This document shows positions 25,823 to 33,152 of a stretch of 43,026 nucleotides of DNA, piece by piece. The translations under genes and the position numbers were made by a program. Below the pieces are notes generated by a model. That model was not told the origin of the DNA and searched no databases. It worked only from the letters and a program-made list of their open reading frames with translations. Each line of letters opens with the position of its first letter. The stretch's first letter is position 1. The DNA is taken from contig JANXZA010000204.1 in the NCBI GenBank assembly GCA_025355745.1, positions 1 through 43,026 on the forward strand, in the 5' to 3' direction. The stretch is from Rhizobacter sp. (lineage in GTDB: Bacteria > Pseudomonadota > Gammaproteobacteria > Burkholderiales > Burkholderiaceae_C).

Positions 25823-27733
25823 GTGCCGCGCGCGAATCACGCGCATGTGCGGGCCGGCATCCAGCATCGTCGGCTTGCGGAAAAGGACGCGTTGCAAGCC
25901 ACCGACATCCACGCTCCCGACTACTTCCACAAGGTCGTCGACTGCCAATGGGCCTGCCCCGCCCACACCCCTGTTCCCGAATACATCCGCCTGATCGCGG
26001 CCGGCCGCTACACCGATGCCTACCTGGTCAACTGGGCATCGAACGTGTTCCCCGGCATCCTCGGGCGCACTTGCGACCGGCCGTGCGAACCGGCGTGCCG
26101 GCGCGGCCGGGTCGAGGAAGCACAGGCCGACAAGCCCGAGCCCGTGGCCATCTGCCGGCTCAAGCGAGTTGCCGCCGACTTCAAGGACGACGACATCTCG
26201 GGCCGCCTGCCGCGACCGGCGTTGCAGATGAACGGCAAGCGCATCGCCTGCGTCGGCGCTGGCCCGGCGGCGTTGACGGTGGCGCGCGACCTGGCGCCGC
26301 TCGGCTATGCGGTCACAGTGTTCGATGGCGACACCCAGGCTGGCGGCATGATCCGATCCCAGATCCCGCGCTTCCGCCTGCCCGAAGAAGTGATCGATGA
26401 GGAGACCGGCTATGTGCTGCGGCTCGGCGTCGAATTTCGCGGCGCCACGCGCATCGATTCGATGACGGCGCTGTTGGCGGGCAATGAGCACGGCCAGTTC
26501 GATGCCGTCTTCGTCGGCTCCGGCGCGCCGCGCGGGCGCGACCTGAACCTGCCCGGCCGCACGGAGGCAGCCAAGTACATCCACATCGGCATCGACTGGC
26601 TCGCGTCGGTGTCGTTCGGCCATGTCACGGGCATCGCCAAGCGCGTCATCGTGCTCGGCGGCGGCAACACCGCGATGGACTGCTGCCGCAGCGCGAAGCG
26701 GCTTGGCGGTGTCGAAGTGAAGGTCATCGTGCGCTCGCCGGCGGCCGAGATGAAGGCCTCGCCATGGGAGAAGGAAGACGCGGCGCACGAGAACATTCCG
26801 ATCCTCGACTGCCTGGTGCCGACCGCCTTTCTCCACCATGGCGGCCAGCTCACCGGCATGAGCTTCGACACGGTGCGCGCGGTTCGCGATGCGAGCGGCC
26901 GGCGCCAACTCGTCAGCACTGGCGCGGCCGCGCAAGTGTTCGCCTGCGACGAGGTGCTGGTCGCGGTCGGCCAGGAGAACGCGTTTCCGTGGATCGAACG
27001 CGACGCCGGCATCGCCTTCGACGAACACGGCATGCCGGCGCTCGATGCCGTCACCTTGCAGTCGAGCCGGCCGAACGTGTTCTTCGGTGGCGACGCCGCA
27101 CTCGGCCCGAAGAACATCATCTGGGCCGTGGCGCAAGGCCATGCTGCGGCGATCTCGATCGACAAGTTCCTGCACGGCGAAGACATCAACGTGCGGCCGC
27201 CGCCCGGGGTCACGCTGGTGTCGCAGAAGATGGGCATCCACGAGTGGAGCTACGACAACGCGGTGTCGCCCGACCTGCGCCACAAGGTGCCGTGGCGCGA
27301 TGTGAACGTGGCGCTGCGCAACATCAAGGTCGAGGTCGAACTCGGCTTCGACGTGCAGGCGGCGTGGAAGGAAGCCCAGCGCTGCCTGAACTGCGATGTG
27401 CAGACGGTGTTCAACACCGGCCAGTGCATCGAGTGCGACGCGTGCGTCGACATCTGCCCGACCGACTGCATCAGCTTCACCGCGAATGGCGATGAGGCCG
27501 AGCTGCGCACCCGCCTGCACGCGCCGGCCTTGCACACCGAGCAGGCGCTGTACGTTTCTGGCACCCTGAAGACTGGCCGCGTGATGGTCAAGGACGAAGA
27601 CGTGTGCCTGCACTGCGGCCTGTGCGCCGAACGCTGCCCGACCGGCGCCTGGGACATGCAGAAGTTCCTGATCGACCTGACGCAGGCCGGGCGTGGTTGC
27701 CGCACGGGCGGTGGGCGGCGGACGACGGTATGA
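25823..27733 (+). CDS. GltD-like FAD/Fe-S NAD(P)-dependent subunit of 2-oxoacid oxidoreductase
   Basis: A protein of up to 636 residues in three parts. The N-terminal Fe-S domain has CQWACPAHTP (Cys41 and 45) and CDRPCEPACRRG (Cys84, 88 and 92). A GltD-like flavin domain has the FAD motif CVGAGPAALTVARDL near 143-157 and the NAD(P) motif IVLGGGNTAMDCCRSAKRLG near 275. A C-terminal ferredoxin domain has two [4Fe-4S] sets: CIECDACVDICPTDC near 534 and CLHCGLCAERCPTG near 594. It likely passes electrons between the KorAB core and NAD(P). The GTG at 25823 is the longest start; the first 20 or so residues look unconserved and a later TTG is possible. korA follows after palindromic element A4. Confidence 0.88.
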   Translation: MPRANHAHVRAGIQHRRLAEKDALQATDIHAPDYFHKVVDCQWACPAHTPVPEYIRLIAAGRYTDAYLVNWASNVFPGILGRTCDRPCEPACRRGRVEEAQADKPEPVAICRLKRVAADFKDDDISGRLPRPALQMNGKRIACVGAGPAALTVARDLAPLGYAVTVFDGDTQAGGMIRSQIPRFRLPEEVIDEETGYVLRLGVEFRGATRIDSMTALLAGNEHGQFDAVFVGSGAPRGRDLNLPGRTEAAKYIHIGIDWLASVSFGHVTGIAKRVIVLGGGNTAMDCCRSAKRLGGVEVKVIVRSPAAEMKASPWEKEDAAHENIPILDCLVPTAFLHHGGQLTGMSFDTVRAVRDASGRRQLVSTGAAAQVFACDEVLVAVGQENAFPWIERDAGIAFDEHGMPALDAVTLQSSRPNVFFGGDAALGPKNIIWAVAQGHAAAISIDKFLHGEDINVRPPPGVTLVSQKMGIHEWSYDNAVSPDLRHKVPWRDVNVALRNIKVEVELGFDVQAAWKEAQRCLNCDVQTVFNTGQCIECDACVDICPTDCISFTANGDEAELRTRLHAPALHTEQALYVSGTLKTGRVMVKDEDVCLHCGLCAERCPTGAWDMQKFLIDLTQAGRGCRTGGGRRTTV

Positions 27734-27747
27734 AGTCTTCAATGCTT

Positions 27748-27858
27748 ACCGCAGAGGCGCCGAGAGCGCAGAGTTGCGCAGAGAACTCCAAGAGAATTGT
27801 TGTCTTCTCTGCGACCCTCTGCGCTCTCTGCGCTCTCCGCGCCTCTGCGGTGCGTGAG
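27748..27858. repeat. Palindromic element A4 (NCGCAGAG family)
   Basis: Arms at about 27748-27797 and 27804-27851 form a long imperfect hairpin bounded by ACCGCAGAGGCGC and GCGCCTCTGCGGT. Each arm is a run of degenerate 8-9 bp units around GCGCAGAG. The flank GTGCGTGAGTTGG is shared, in complement, with A3 and A5. It fills most of the 169-bp gap between the GltD-like subunit gene and korA, inside a likely operon. Confidence 0.88.
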
Positions 27859-27902
27859 TTGGACTGCCGTGAGCCAGCCACTGCGTTGACCCGGAGCGCT
27901 GG

Positions 27903-29819
27903 ATGAATCGCATCGAAGCCGTCAACGACTTCGTCGTCAAGTTTGCCAACGTCAACGGCTCGGGTTCGGCGTCGGCGAACGAGCTGTTCGCGCGCAGTCT
28001 GTTGCGGATGGGCGTGCCGGTGGCGCCGCGCAACATCTTTCCGAGCAACATCCAGGGCCTGCCGACCTGGTACGAGGTGCGCGTCAACGAGCACGGCTAC
28101 CAGGGCCGGCGCGGCGGCGTCGACCTGATGGTGGCGATGAACCCGCAGACCTGGGCCCAGGACGTGGCCGAGATCGAACCCGGCGGCTACCTGATGTACG
28201 ACAGTTCCAAGCCGCTGCCGCATTCGGCCGCGCCGCTGCGCGCCGACATCCAGCTGATCGGCGTGCCGCTCACCGATCTGTGCGCCACCCGCTACACCGA
28301 CCCGCGCGAACGCCAGTTGTTGAAGAACATCGTCTATGTCGGCGTGCTCGCGGCGCTGCTCGGCATCGAGCCTGAAGTCATCGCGACGCTGCTCGGCGAA
28401 CAGTTCAAGGGCAAGGCCAAACTGATCCAGCCGAACCTCGACGCCTTCATGATGGGCTTGCACCACGGCCGCGAATACTTCGACGATGCGCTCGGGCTGC
28501 GCATCGAGCGGCGCGATGCGGTGGGCACGCGAATCTTCATGGAAGGCAATGCGGCCGCCGCGCTCGGCTGCGTCTACGGCGGCGCGACGGTGTGTGCGTG
28601 GTACCCGATCACGCCGTCGTCGTCGGTGGCCGAGGCGTTCCAGAAGTACTGCGGCCGCTACCGCGTCGACAAGGCCACGGGGCGCAACAAGTTCGCCATC
28701 GTCCAGGCCGAAGACGAGATCGCCTCGATCGGCATCGTCACTGGCGCGGGCTGGAACGGGGCGCGCGCGTTCACCTGCACGTCGGGCCCCGGCGTGTCGC
28801 TGATGACCGAGTTCATCGGCCTGGCGTACTTCGCCGAGATCCCGGTCACCATCATCAACGTGCAGCGCGGCGGGCCCAGCACCGGCATGCCCACGCGCAC
28901 CCAGCAGGCCGATGTGATCAGTTGCGCCTACGCCTCGCACGGCGACACCAAGCACGTGCTTCTGTTCCCCGAAGACCCGAGCGAATGCTTCGAGTTCGCG
29001 GCCCGATGCCTAGACCTGGCCGACCGCCTGCAGACCCCCGTCTTCCTGATGACCGACCTCGACATCGGCATGAACCACCGCCTGTGCGCACCGCTCGAAT
29101 GGGACGCCGCCGCGCGCATGGACCGCGGCAAGGTGGTGAGCACCGCCGACCTCGACGCTGGCCGCGAGTTCGCCCGCTACCTCGATGTCGACGGTGACGG
29201 CATCCCCTACCGCACCTACCCCGGAACGCATGCCGACAAGGGTGCGTACTTCACGCGCGGCACGACGCGTGATGCCTATGCGCGCTACTCCGAGGCCGGG
29301 CCCGACTACCTCTACAACGCGCAGCGCCTGCTGACGAAGTTCGAGACCGCCAAGCAGCTCGTGCCGCCGCCGCTGCTGCGCCAGGCTGCGCAGCCGACGC
29401 GCTTCGGCGTCATCTGCTACGGCTCGACCAGCCCGGCGATGGGCGAGGCCCTCGACGTGTTGCAGGCGCAGGGCGTGCACGTGGACAGCCTGCGGATTCG
29501 CGCGTTCCCGTTCAGCGCGGCGGTCGATGCGTTCATTGCGGCGCACGACACGGTGTTCGTGGTCGAGCAGAACCGCGACGCGCAACTGCGCAGCTTGTTG
29601 ACGACCGAACAGCAAGTCGACCCGGCGCGGCTGGTGCCGGTGCTGCACTACGACGGCACACCGATCACGGCGCGGTTTCTGGTGGCGGCGATTGGTGGAT
29701 ACCTTGGCGCGGCCCGCAGCCCTCACCCCAGCCCTCTCCCAGAGGGAGAGGGAGCAATTCACCCTCTCCCGACTAAACGGGTTGCGCGTTTATCCCCTCT
29801 CCCTCTGGGAGCGGGCTAG
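27903..29819 (+). CDS. korA: 2-oxoacid (2-oxoglutarate):acceptor oxidoreductase, fused gamma-alpha subunit
   Basis: A 638-residue subunit. The N-terminal gamma domain (about residues 10-190, with ANVNGSGSASANELFARSLL) is fused to the alpha domain (about 205-600, with FMEGNAAAALGCVYGGATVC and AWYPITPSSSVAEAFQ), as in KorA-type enzymes. ICYGSTSPAMGEALDVL near residue 505 belongs to the domain that binds CoA in related enzymes. It decarboxylates a 2-oxoacid to acyl-CoA together with KorB; 2-oxoglutarate is the best guess. The last 35 or so residues, including SPHPSPLPEGEG and the stop, are encoded by an inserted palindromic element (29715-29832), so the native C-terminus has probably been replaced. 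A GGAG precedes the ATG. Confidence 0.92.
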   Translation: MNRIEAVNDFVVKFANVNGSGSASANELFARSLLRMGVPVAPRNIFPSNIQGLPTWYEVRVNEHGYQGRRGGVDLMVAMNPQTWAQDVAEIEPGGYLMYDSSKPLPHSAAPLRADIQLIGVPLTDLCATRYTDPRERQLLKNIVYVGVLAALLGIEPEVIATLLGEQFKGKAKLIQPNLDAFMMGLHHGREYFDDALGLRIERRDAVGTRIFMEGNAAAALGCVYGGATVCAWYPITPSSSVAEAFQKYCGRYRVDKATGRNKFAIVQAEDEIASIGIVTGAGWNGARAFTCTSGPGVSLMTEFIGLAYFAEIPVTIINVQRGGPSTGMPTRTQQADVISCAYASHGDTKHVLLFPEDPSECFEFAARCLDLADRLQTPVFLMTDLDIGMNHRLCAPLEWDAAARMDRGKVVSTADLDAGREFARYLDVDGDGIPYRTYPGTHADKGAYFTRGTTRDAYARYSEAGPDYLYNAQRLLTKFETAKQLVPPPLLRQAAQPTRFGVICYGSTSPAMGEALDVLQAQGVHVDSLRIRAFPFSAAVDAFIAAHDTVFVVEQNRDAQLRSLLTTEQQVDPARLVPVLHYDGTPITARFLVAAIGGYLGAARSPHPSPLPEGEGAIHPLPTKRVARLSPLPLGAG

Positions 29820-29832
29820 GTTGAGGGCTGCG
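29715..29832. repeat. Palindromic element B, overlapping the korA 3' end
   Basis: Outer arms at about 29715-29755 and 29793-29832 are nearly perfect inverted repeats, beginning CGCAGCCCTCACCCCAGCCC on one side and ending GAGGGCTGCG on the other, and both contain a CTCTCCC/GGGAGAGG core. The sequence type is unlike elements A1-A5. Translated in the korA frame it gives PHPSPLPEGEG, a peptide often seen where such intergenic repeats are read through. It ends 29 bp before korB. Confidence 0.88.
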
Positions 29833-29861
29833 AACCAGCAACCACTCTCCAGGCCACCCCC

Positions 29862-30917
29862 ATGACCTACCTCACCAAACCCAAGCTCCACCACCCGACC
29901 TTGCCGCCCAACAAGCTCGGCTTCACCCGCCGCGACTACGAAGGCCGGGTCTCGACCCTGTGCGCCGGCTGCGGTCACGACGGCGTGTCGGCGGCGCTGG
30001 TCCAGGCGTGCTGGGAACTCGACATCGAACCGCACCGCGTTGCGAAGCTCTCGGGGATCGGTTGCTCGTCGAAGACGCCCGACTACTTCCTCGGCAACTC
30101 GCACGGCTTCAACACCGTGCACGGCCGCATGCCCTCGGTGCTGACCGGCGCGAACCTGGCGAACTGCGAGCTGCTCTACCTCGGCATCAGCGGCGACGGC
30201 GACTCGGCCAGCATCGGCCTGGGCCAGTTCGCGCACGCGATGCGACGCGGCGTGAACATGACCTACATCGTCGAGAACAACGGCGTCTACGGCCTGACCA
30301 AGGGCCAGTTCTCGGCCACCGCCGACACCGGCAGCAAGAGCAAGAAGGGTGTGCTCAACACCGACACCGCGATCGACCTCGCGGCGCTGGCGCTGCAGCT
30401 CGGCGCCAGCTACGTGGCGCGCAGTTTTTCCGGCGACAAGGCGCAGCTCGTGCCGCTCATCAAGGGCGCGCTGCGGCATCGCGGCGCGGCACTGATCGAC
30501 GTCATCAGCCCGTGCGTGGCCTTCAACAACCACGCCGGCAGCACCAAGAGCTACGACCACGTGCGGGCCCACAACGAGGCCGTGAACCGGCTCGACTTCA
30601 TGCCCCGCCGCGAGCCCTTGACCGCCGCCTACGCACCCGGCGAAGTGATCGAGGTGACGCAGCACGACGGCAGTGTGCTGCGCCTGCGCAAGCTCGCCGA
30701 GGGCTACGACCCCGGCGACCGCGTGGCCGCCATCGGCCACCTCGCGGCGCATGAATCGCGCGGCGAGATACTCACCGGCCTGCTGTACGTGAACGGCGAA
30801 GCGAGCGACCTGCACGCGCACCTGAACACCGTGGACGGGCCGCTGAACCGGCTGTCTGACGCCGACCTGTGCCCGGGGGCTGCTGCGCTCGCGGCGATCA
30901 ATGCGGAGCTGAGCTGA
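29862..30917 (+). CDS. korB: 2-oxoacid (2-oxoglutarate):acceptor oxidoreductase, beta subunit
   Basis: A 351-residue subunit that binds thiamine diphosphate and one [4Fe-4S] cluster. The TPP/Mg motif runs from GDGDSASIGLGQF (111-123) to VENNGVYGLTKGQFS (137-151). Cluster ligands are Cys34 and Cys37 (LCAGCGHDG), Cys68 (GIGCSSKTP) and Cys218 (ISPCVAFNNH), the pattern of oxidoreductase beta subunits. It pairs with KorA and, by gene order, with the GltD-like subunit. The combination resembles NAD(P)-linked 2-oxoglutarate oxidoreductases of anaerobic aromatic-degrading betaproteobacteria. The start fits the family and the spacing after element B. Confidence 0.94.
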   Translation: MTYLTKPKLHHPTLPPNKLGFTRRDYEGRVSTLCAGCGHDGVSAALVQACWELDIEPHRVAKLSGIGCSSKTPDYFLGNSHGFNTVHGRMPSVLTGANLANCELLYLGISGDGDSASIGLGQFAHAMRRGVNMTYIVENNGVYGLTKGQFSATADTGSKSKKGVLNTDTAIDLAALALQLGASYVARSFSGDKAQLVPLIKGALRHRGAALIDVISPCVAFNNHAGSTKSYDHVRAHNEAVNRLDFMPRREPLTAAYAPGEVIEVTQHDGSVLRLRKLAEGYDPGDRVAAIGHLAAHESRGEILTGLLYVNGEASDLHAHLNTVDGPLNRLSDADLCPGAAALAAINAELS

Positions 30918-30957
30918 CGGGGCGCAGTCAGCGGCGGACGCGCGAGACTTCGTGCCT

Positions 30958-31290
30958 CTACTCCAGCGCCACCACGCCAGTGCCGGCCTCGGCCAAAGCC
31001 GCTTCAATGCCCTCCGCCCTGTCGAGCAAGGGATTCAAAATCTGCCCGTTGGTGACGTTGCCCAGCGAACCATGAACCAGCCTGGATCGGTATGCGCGTG
31101 CGGCCACTGAGCGATGGAAGTCATCGTCTTTCGAGCAGATGACATAACCGTGCTGCGCCGCATAGGCATAAAGCTGAACGTCTGTGGATCGTTCCAGGCC
31201 GAGCAGCGCGACCTGACTGGACCCTGGCCAACGAGCCTGCAATGCCGGAACCATCCGGCGCGACAGGTTCTCGCCGAGCAACAGTCTCAC
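30958..31290 (-). CDS. DUF5615 PIN-like toxin, possibly inactivated
   Basis: A 110-residue PIN-like protein starting at a GTG that overlaps the upstream antitoxin stop in GTGA. The DUF5615 pattern is clear: RLLLGENLSRRMVPALQ, LLGLERSTDVQLYAYAAQHG and VICSKDDDF. In this family the first motif normally reads DEN; here the Asp is Gly6 (GGC), one transition from GAC. Since that Asp is an expected metal ligand, the toxin may be inactive. Downstream it converges with korB, with 40 bp between the stop codons. Confidence 0.85.
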   Translation of the reverse strand: MRLLLGENLSRRMVPALQARWPGSSQVALLGLERSTDVQLYAYAAQHGYVICSKDDDFHRSVAARAYRSRLVHGSLGNVTNGQILNPLLDRAEGIEAALAEAGTGVVALE

Positions 31291-31517
31291 ACCGTCACCA
31301 GGTGTACCTCATGAACCTCGCGTGCCGCCGTGTAGGCCAGGCAGGCGCGCACGCCGGCTGACGTGAGTTCCGGGTAGTCGACCACGATCTGCTCGGTGCT
31401 TTGCCCCTGGGCCAACCAGCCAAGAACATCGCCCACGCTGATGCGCAGGTCGCGCACGCAGGGGCGGCCGCCGCGACGTGGTGGGTCAATCGTGATCGTG
31501 GAATGAAGCGATGTCAT
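31287..31517 (-). CDS. DUF433 antitoxin
   Basis: A 76-residue protein starting MTSLHSTITIDPPRRGGRPC. DUF433 features are GGRPCVRDLRISVGDVLGWL, then QIVVDYPELTSAGVRACLAY, a helix-turn-helix-like fold. It is coupled to the DUF5615 gene by a 4-nt overlap, the usual order for this toxin-antitoxin pair. A region rich in palindromes separates it from a MazEF module in the same direction. Confidence 0.88.
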   Translation of the reverse strand: MTSLHSTITIDPPRRGGRPCVRDLRISVGDVLGWLAQGQSTEQIVVDYPELTSAGVRACLAYTAAREVHEVHLVTV

Positions 31518-31575
31518 GCGCAAATGGCCGCACCGCCAGCGGTTGGCGGCAACGGTCGGCGCGCAGCGCGCGCTC

Positions 31576-31650
31576 TTGAGTCATTGTGGCTTTGCCACTT
31601 GACTCAAATCCCCGCGGGGGACGGGCGCCGCAAGGCGGCGTCCTTGGGGC
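31576..31650. repeat. Cluster of REP-like palindromes between two toxin-antitoxin modules
   Basis: TTGAGTC (31576-31582) and GACTCAA (31601-31607) enclose a second stem GTGGC-TTT-GCCAC, giving one nested hairpin. CCCCGCGGGG (31610-31619) is a perfect palindrome. GGCGCCGCAAGGCGGCG (about 31624-31640) forms another stem-loop. This could be a terminator of mazEF plus REP-like DNA. The remaining bases of the 31518-31654 gap are GC-rich and show no ORF I would trust. Confidence 0.65.
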
Positions 31651-31654
31651 GCAC

Positions 31655-31972
31655 TCAAGGCGCGAACATCGCCTGCAGCGTTTGCAGGGTCAGCGCCAGG
31701 GTCGGTGGTCGCAGCGCGCCCAGGCGTTTGACGAGGCGCACCCGGTCCAGCGTGCGCAACTGGTCCAGCACGATCAGGCCCTGCTTGCCCTGGAACGTGA
31801 GCGCCACCCGAAAGCCCGCCGGCCGCGAGCCGGTGGTCATCGGTGCGACGATCACGGTGCGCAGATGGGCATTCATGTCCACCGGCGACACCACCACGCA
31901 GGGGCGGGTCTTGTGGATCTCGCTGCCCAGCGTGGGGTCGAGCTGGGCGAGCCAGATGTCACCCGGCTTCAT
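31655..31972 (-). CDS. mazF: MazF/PemK-type endoribonuclease toxin
   Basis: A 105-residue sequence-specific mRNA interferase. MKPGDIWLAQLDPTLGSEIH, then KTRPCVVVSPVDMN and VIVAPMTTGSRP are the typical CcdB/PemK-fold segments, including the conserved Gly-Asp/Glu loop and the Arg-Pro of the active site; LDQLRTLDRVRLVKRLG is the conserved C-terminal part. The ATG at 31972 shares its A with the antitoxin stop (TGATG); a GTG three bases upstream is also possible. The cleavage sequence cannot be predicted. Confidence 0.93.
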   Translation of the reverse strand: MKPGDIWLAQLDPTLGSEIHKTRPCVVVSPVDMNAHLRTVIVAPMTTGSRPAGFRVALTFQGKQGLIVLDQLRTLDRVRLVKRLGALRPPTLALTLQTLQAMFAP

Positions 31973-32220
31973 CACCAGACCAGGTCGGCGTCACCGGCGT
32001 TGGCCAGCTCGGGCCAGACCAGCGCGTCGCCGCCTGGCTCGGCCAGGCGCCGCGCGTCGTCGGCCCAGCCCTCGCGCGGGTCGCGCCGGACGGCGCGAAT
32101 CTCGATCACACCATCACGCACCTGAAGGTCGGCCGCGCCCTCCAGCCCAACCTGCGCCAGGATGGGCTTGGGGATCAACACGCCCTGCGAATTTCCCATC
32201 TTGCGAATCGCGACTTGCAT
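31972..32220 (-). CDS. mazE: MazE/AbrB-type antitoxin
   Basis: An 82-residue antitoxin. The N-terminal swapped-hairpin AbrB domain reads MQVAIRKMGNSQGVLIPKPI, then LEGAADLQVRDGVIEI. The acidic C-terminal tail (WADDARRLAEPGGDALVWPE) should block MazF. A GAGG ribosome-binding site lies upstream of the ATG. It is translationally coupled to mazF. The pair probably represses its own promoter in the short gap before the nitrilase-like gene, where I see no clear boxes. Confidence 0.93.
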   Translation of the reverse strand: MQVAIRKMGNSQGVLIPKPILAQVGLEGAADLQVRDGVIEIRAVRRDPREGWADDARRLAEPGGDALVWPELANAGDADLVW

Positions 32221-32276
32221 GATCGACCTCATGACCCAACGTAAGCACAATGGTAGCACGGGGAAATTCTGCAAGG

Positions 32277-33140
32277 TCACCACGCACCCGCCGCACGCCG
32301 ATGCTCCAGCGCTGGCAATTGCGCCCTGACCGCCGCGATGCGCGCGGGCTCGACCTCGGCCAGCACCACGCCTTCGCCTTCGGGCAGCACCGCCAGCACC
32401 TTGCCCCACGGATCGACCACCATGCTGTGGCCGAAGGTGCGGCGACCGTTCTCGTGCAGACCGCCTTGCGCAGCGGCGATCACATAGCACTGGTTCTCGA
32501 CCGCGCGAGCCCGCAGCAGCAGCTCCCAGTGCGCCAGACCGGTGGTGTGCGTGAACGCGGCCGGCACCGACAGCAGGTCGCACGGCGGCTGGCCCGGCGT
32601 GAACATCAATGCGCGGTACAGCTCGGGGAAGCGCAGGTCGTAGCAGACGCTCAGGCCGACCCGCAGCGAACTCGCTGCGGCTTGTGTGCCGGGCAGGGCG
32701 CCCGCCTGGAACGATGTCGGCGTGGCGCCGGCCCGGATCGCGATGCCTTCGTCATAGCGCTCGCGGCCGTTGTCGAAACGGAACAAATGGATCTTGTCGT
32801 AGCGCGCGGCCAGTCTGCCGTCGGGCGCGTAGACGCAGTTCGAGTTCAGCACCCGGTCGGCATCCACCGGGTCGTGGGTTGCGATCGGCAAGGTGCCGCC
32901 GATCAACCACACGCCATGCGCGCGCGCCGCGTTCGACAGCATCGCCTGGATTGGGCCGTCGCCCGGGGCCTCGGCGATGGCGAGCTTGTCGCGCTCGGTG
33001 CGGCCCATCAGGCAGAAATACTCGGGCAGCGCGACAAGCTGCGCGCCCGCGCCGGCAGCTTCAGCGATGAGACGGCGCGCGGCGTCGAGGTTGCGCTCGA
33101 CATCGGGGGTGGAAACCATCTGCACAGCGGCAATCTTCAT
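32277..33140 (-). CDS. Carbon-nitrogen hydrolase (nitrilase superfamily, Nit1/Nit2-like)
   Basis: A 287-residue cytoplasmic amidase. The catalytic triad is Glu40 (VALPEYFCLMG), Lys116 (RYDKIHLFRFD) and Cys166 (LSVCYDLRFPELYR). These flanking motifs match the branch that includes deaminated-glutathione amidase and omega-amidase. It starts 12 bp after yhdP and probably shares its transcript. The order yhdP then nit, divergent from glnE, recurs in betaproteobacteria. The exact substrate is inferred. Confidence 0.93.
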   Translation of the reverse strand: MKIAAVQMVSTPDVERNLDAARRLIAEAAGAGAQLVALPEYFCLMGRTERDKLAIAEAPGDGPIQAMLSNAARAHGVWLIGGTLPIATHDPVDADRVLNSNCVYAPDGRLAARYDKIHLFRFDNGRERYDEGIAIRAGATPTSFQAGALPGTQAAASSLRVGLSVCYDLRFPELYRALMFTPGQPPCDLLSVPAAFTHTTGLAHWELLLRARAVENQCYVIAAAQGGLHENGRRTFGHSMVVDPWGKVLAVLPEGEGVVLAEVEPARIAAVRAQLPALEHRRAAGAW

Positions 33141-33152
33141 CCGGGCACTCCT

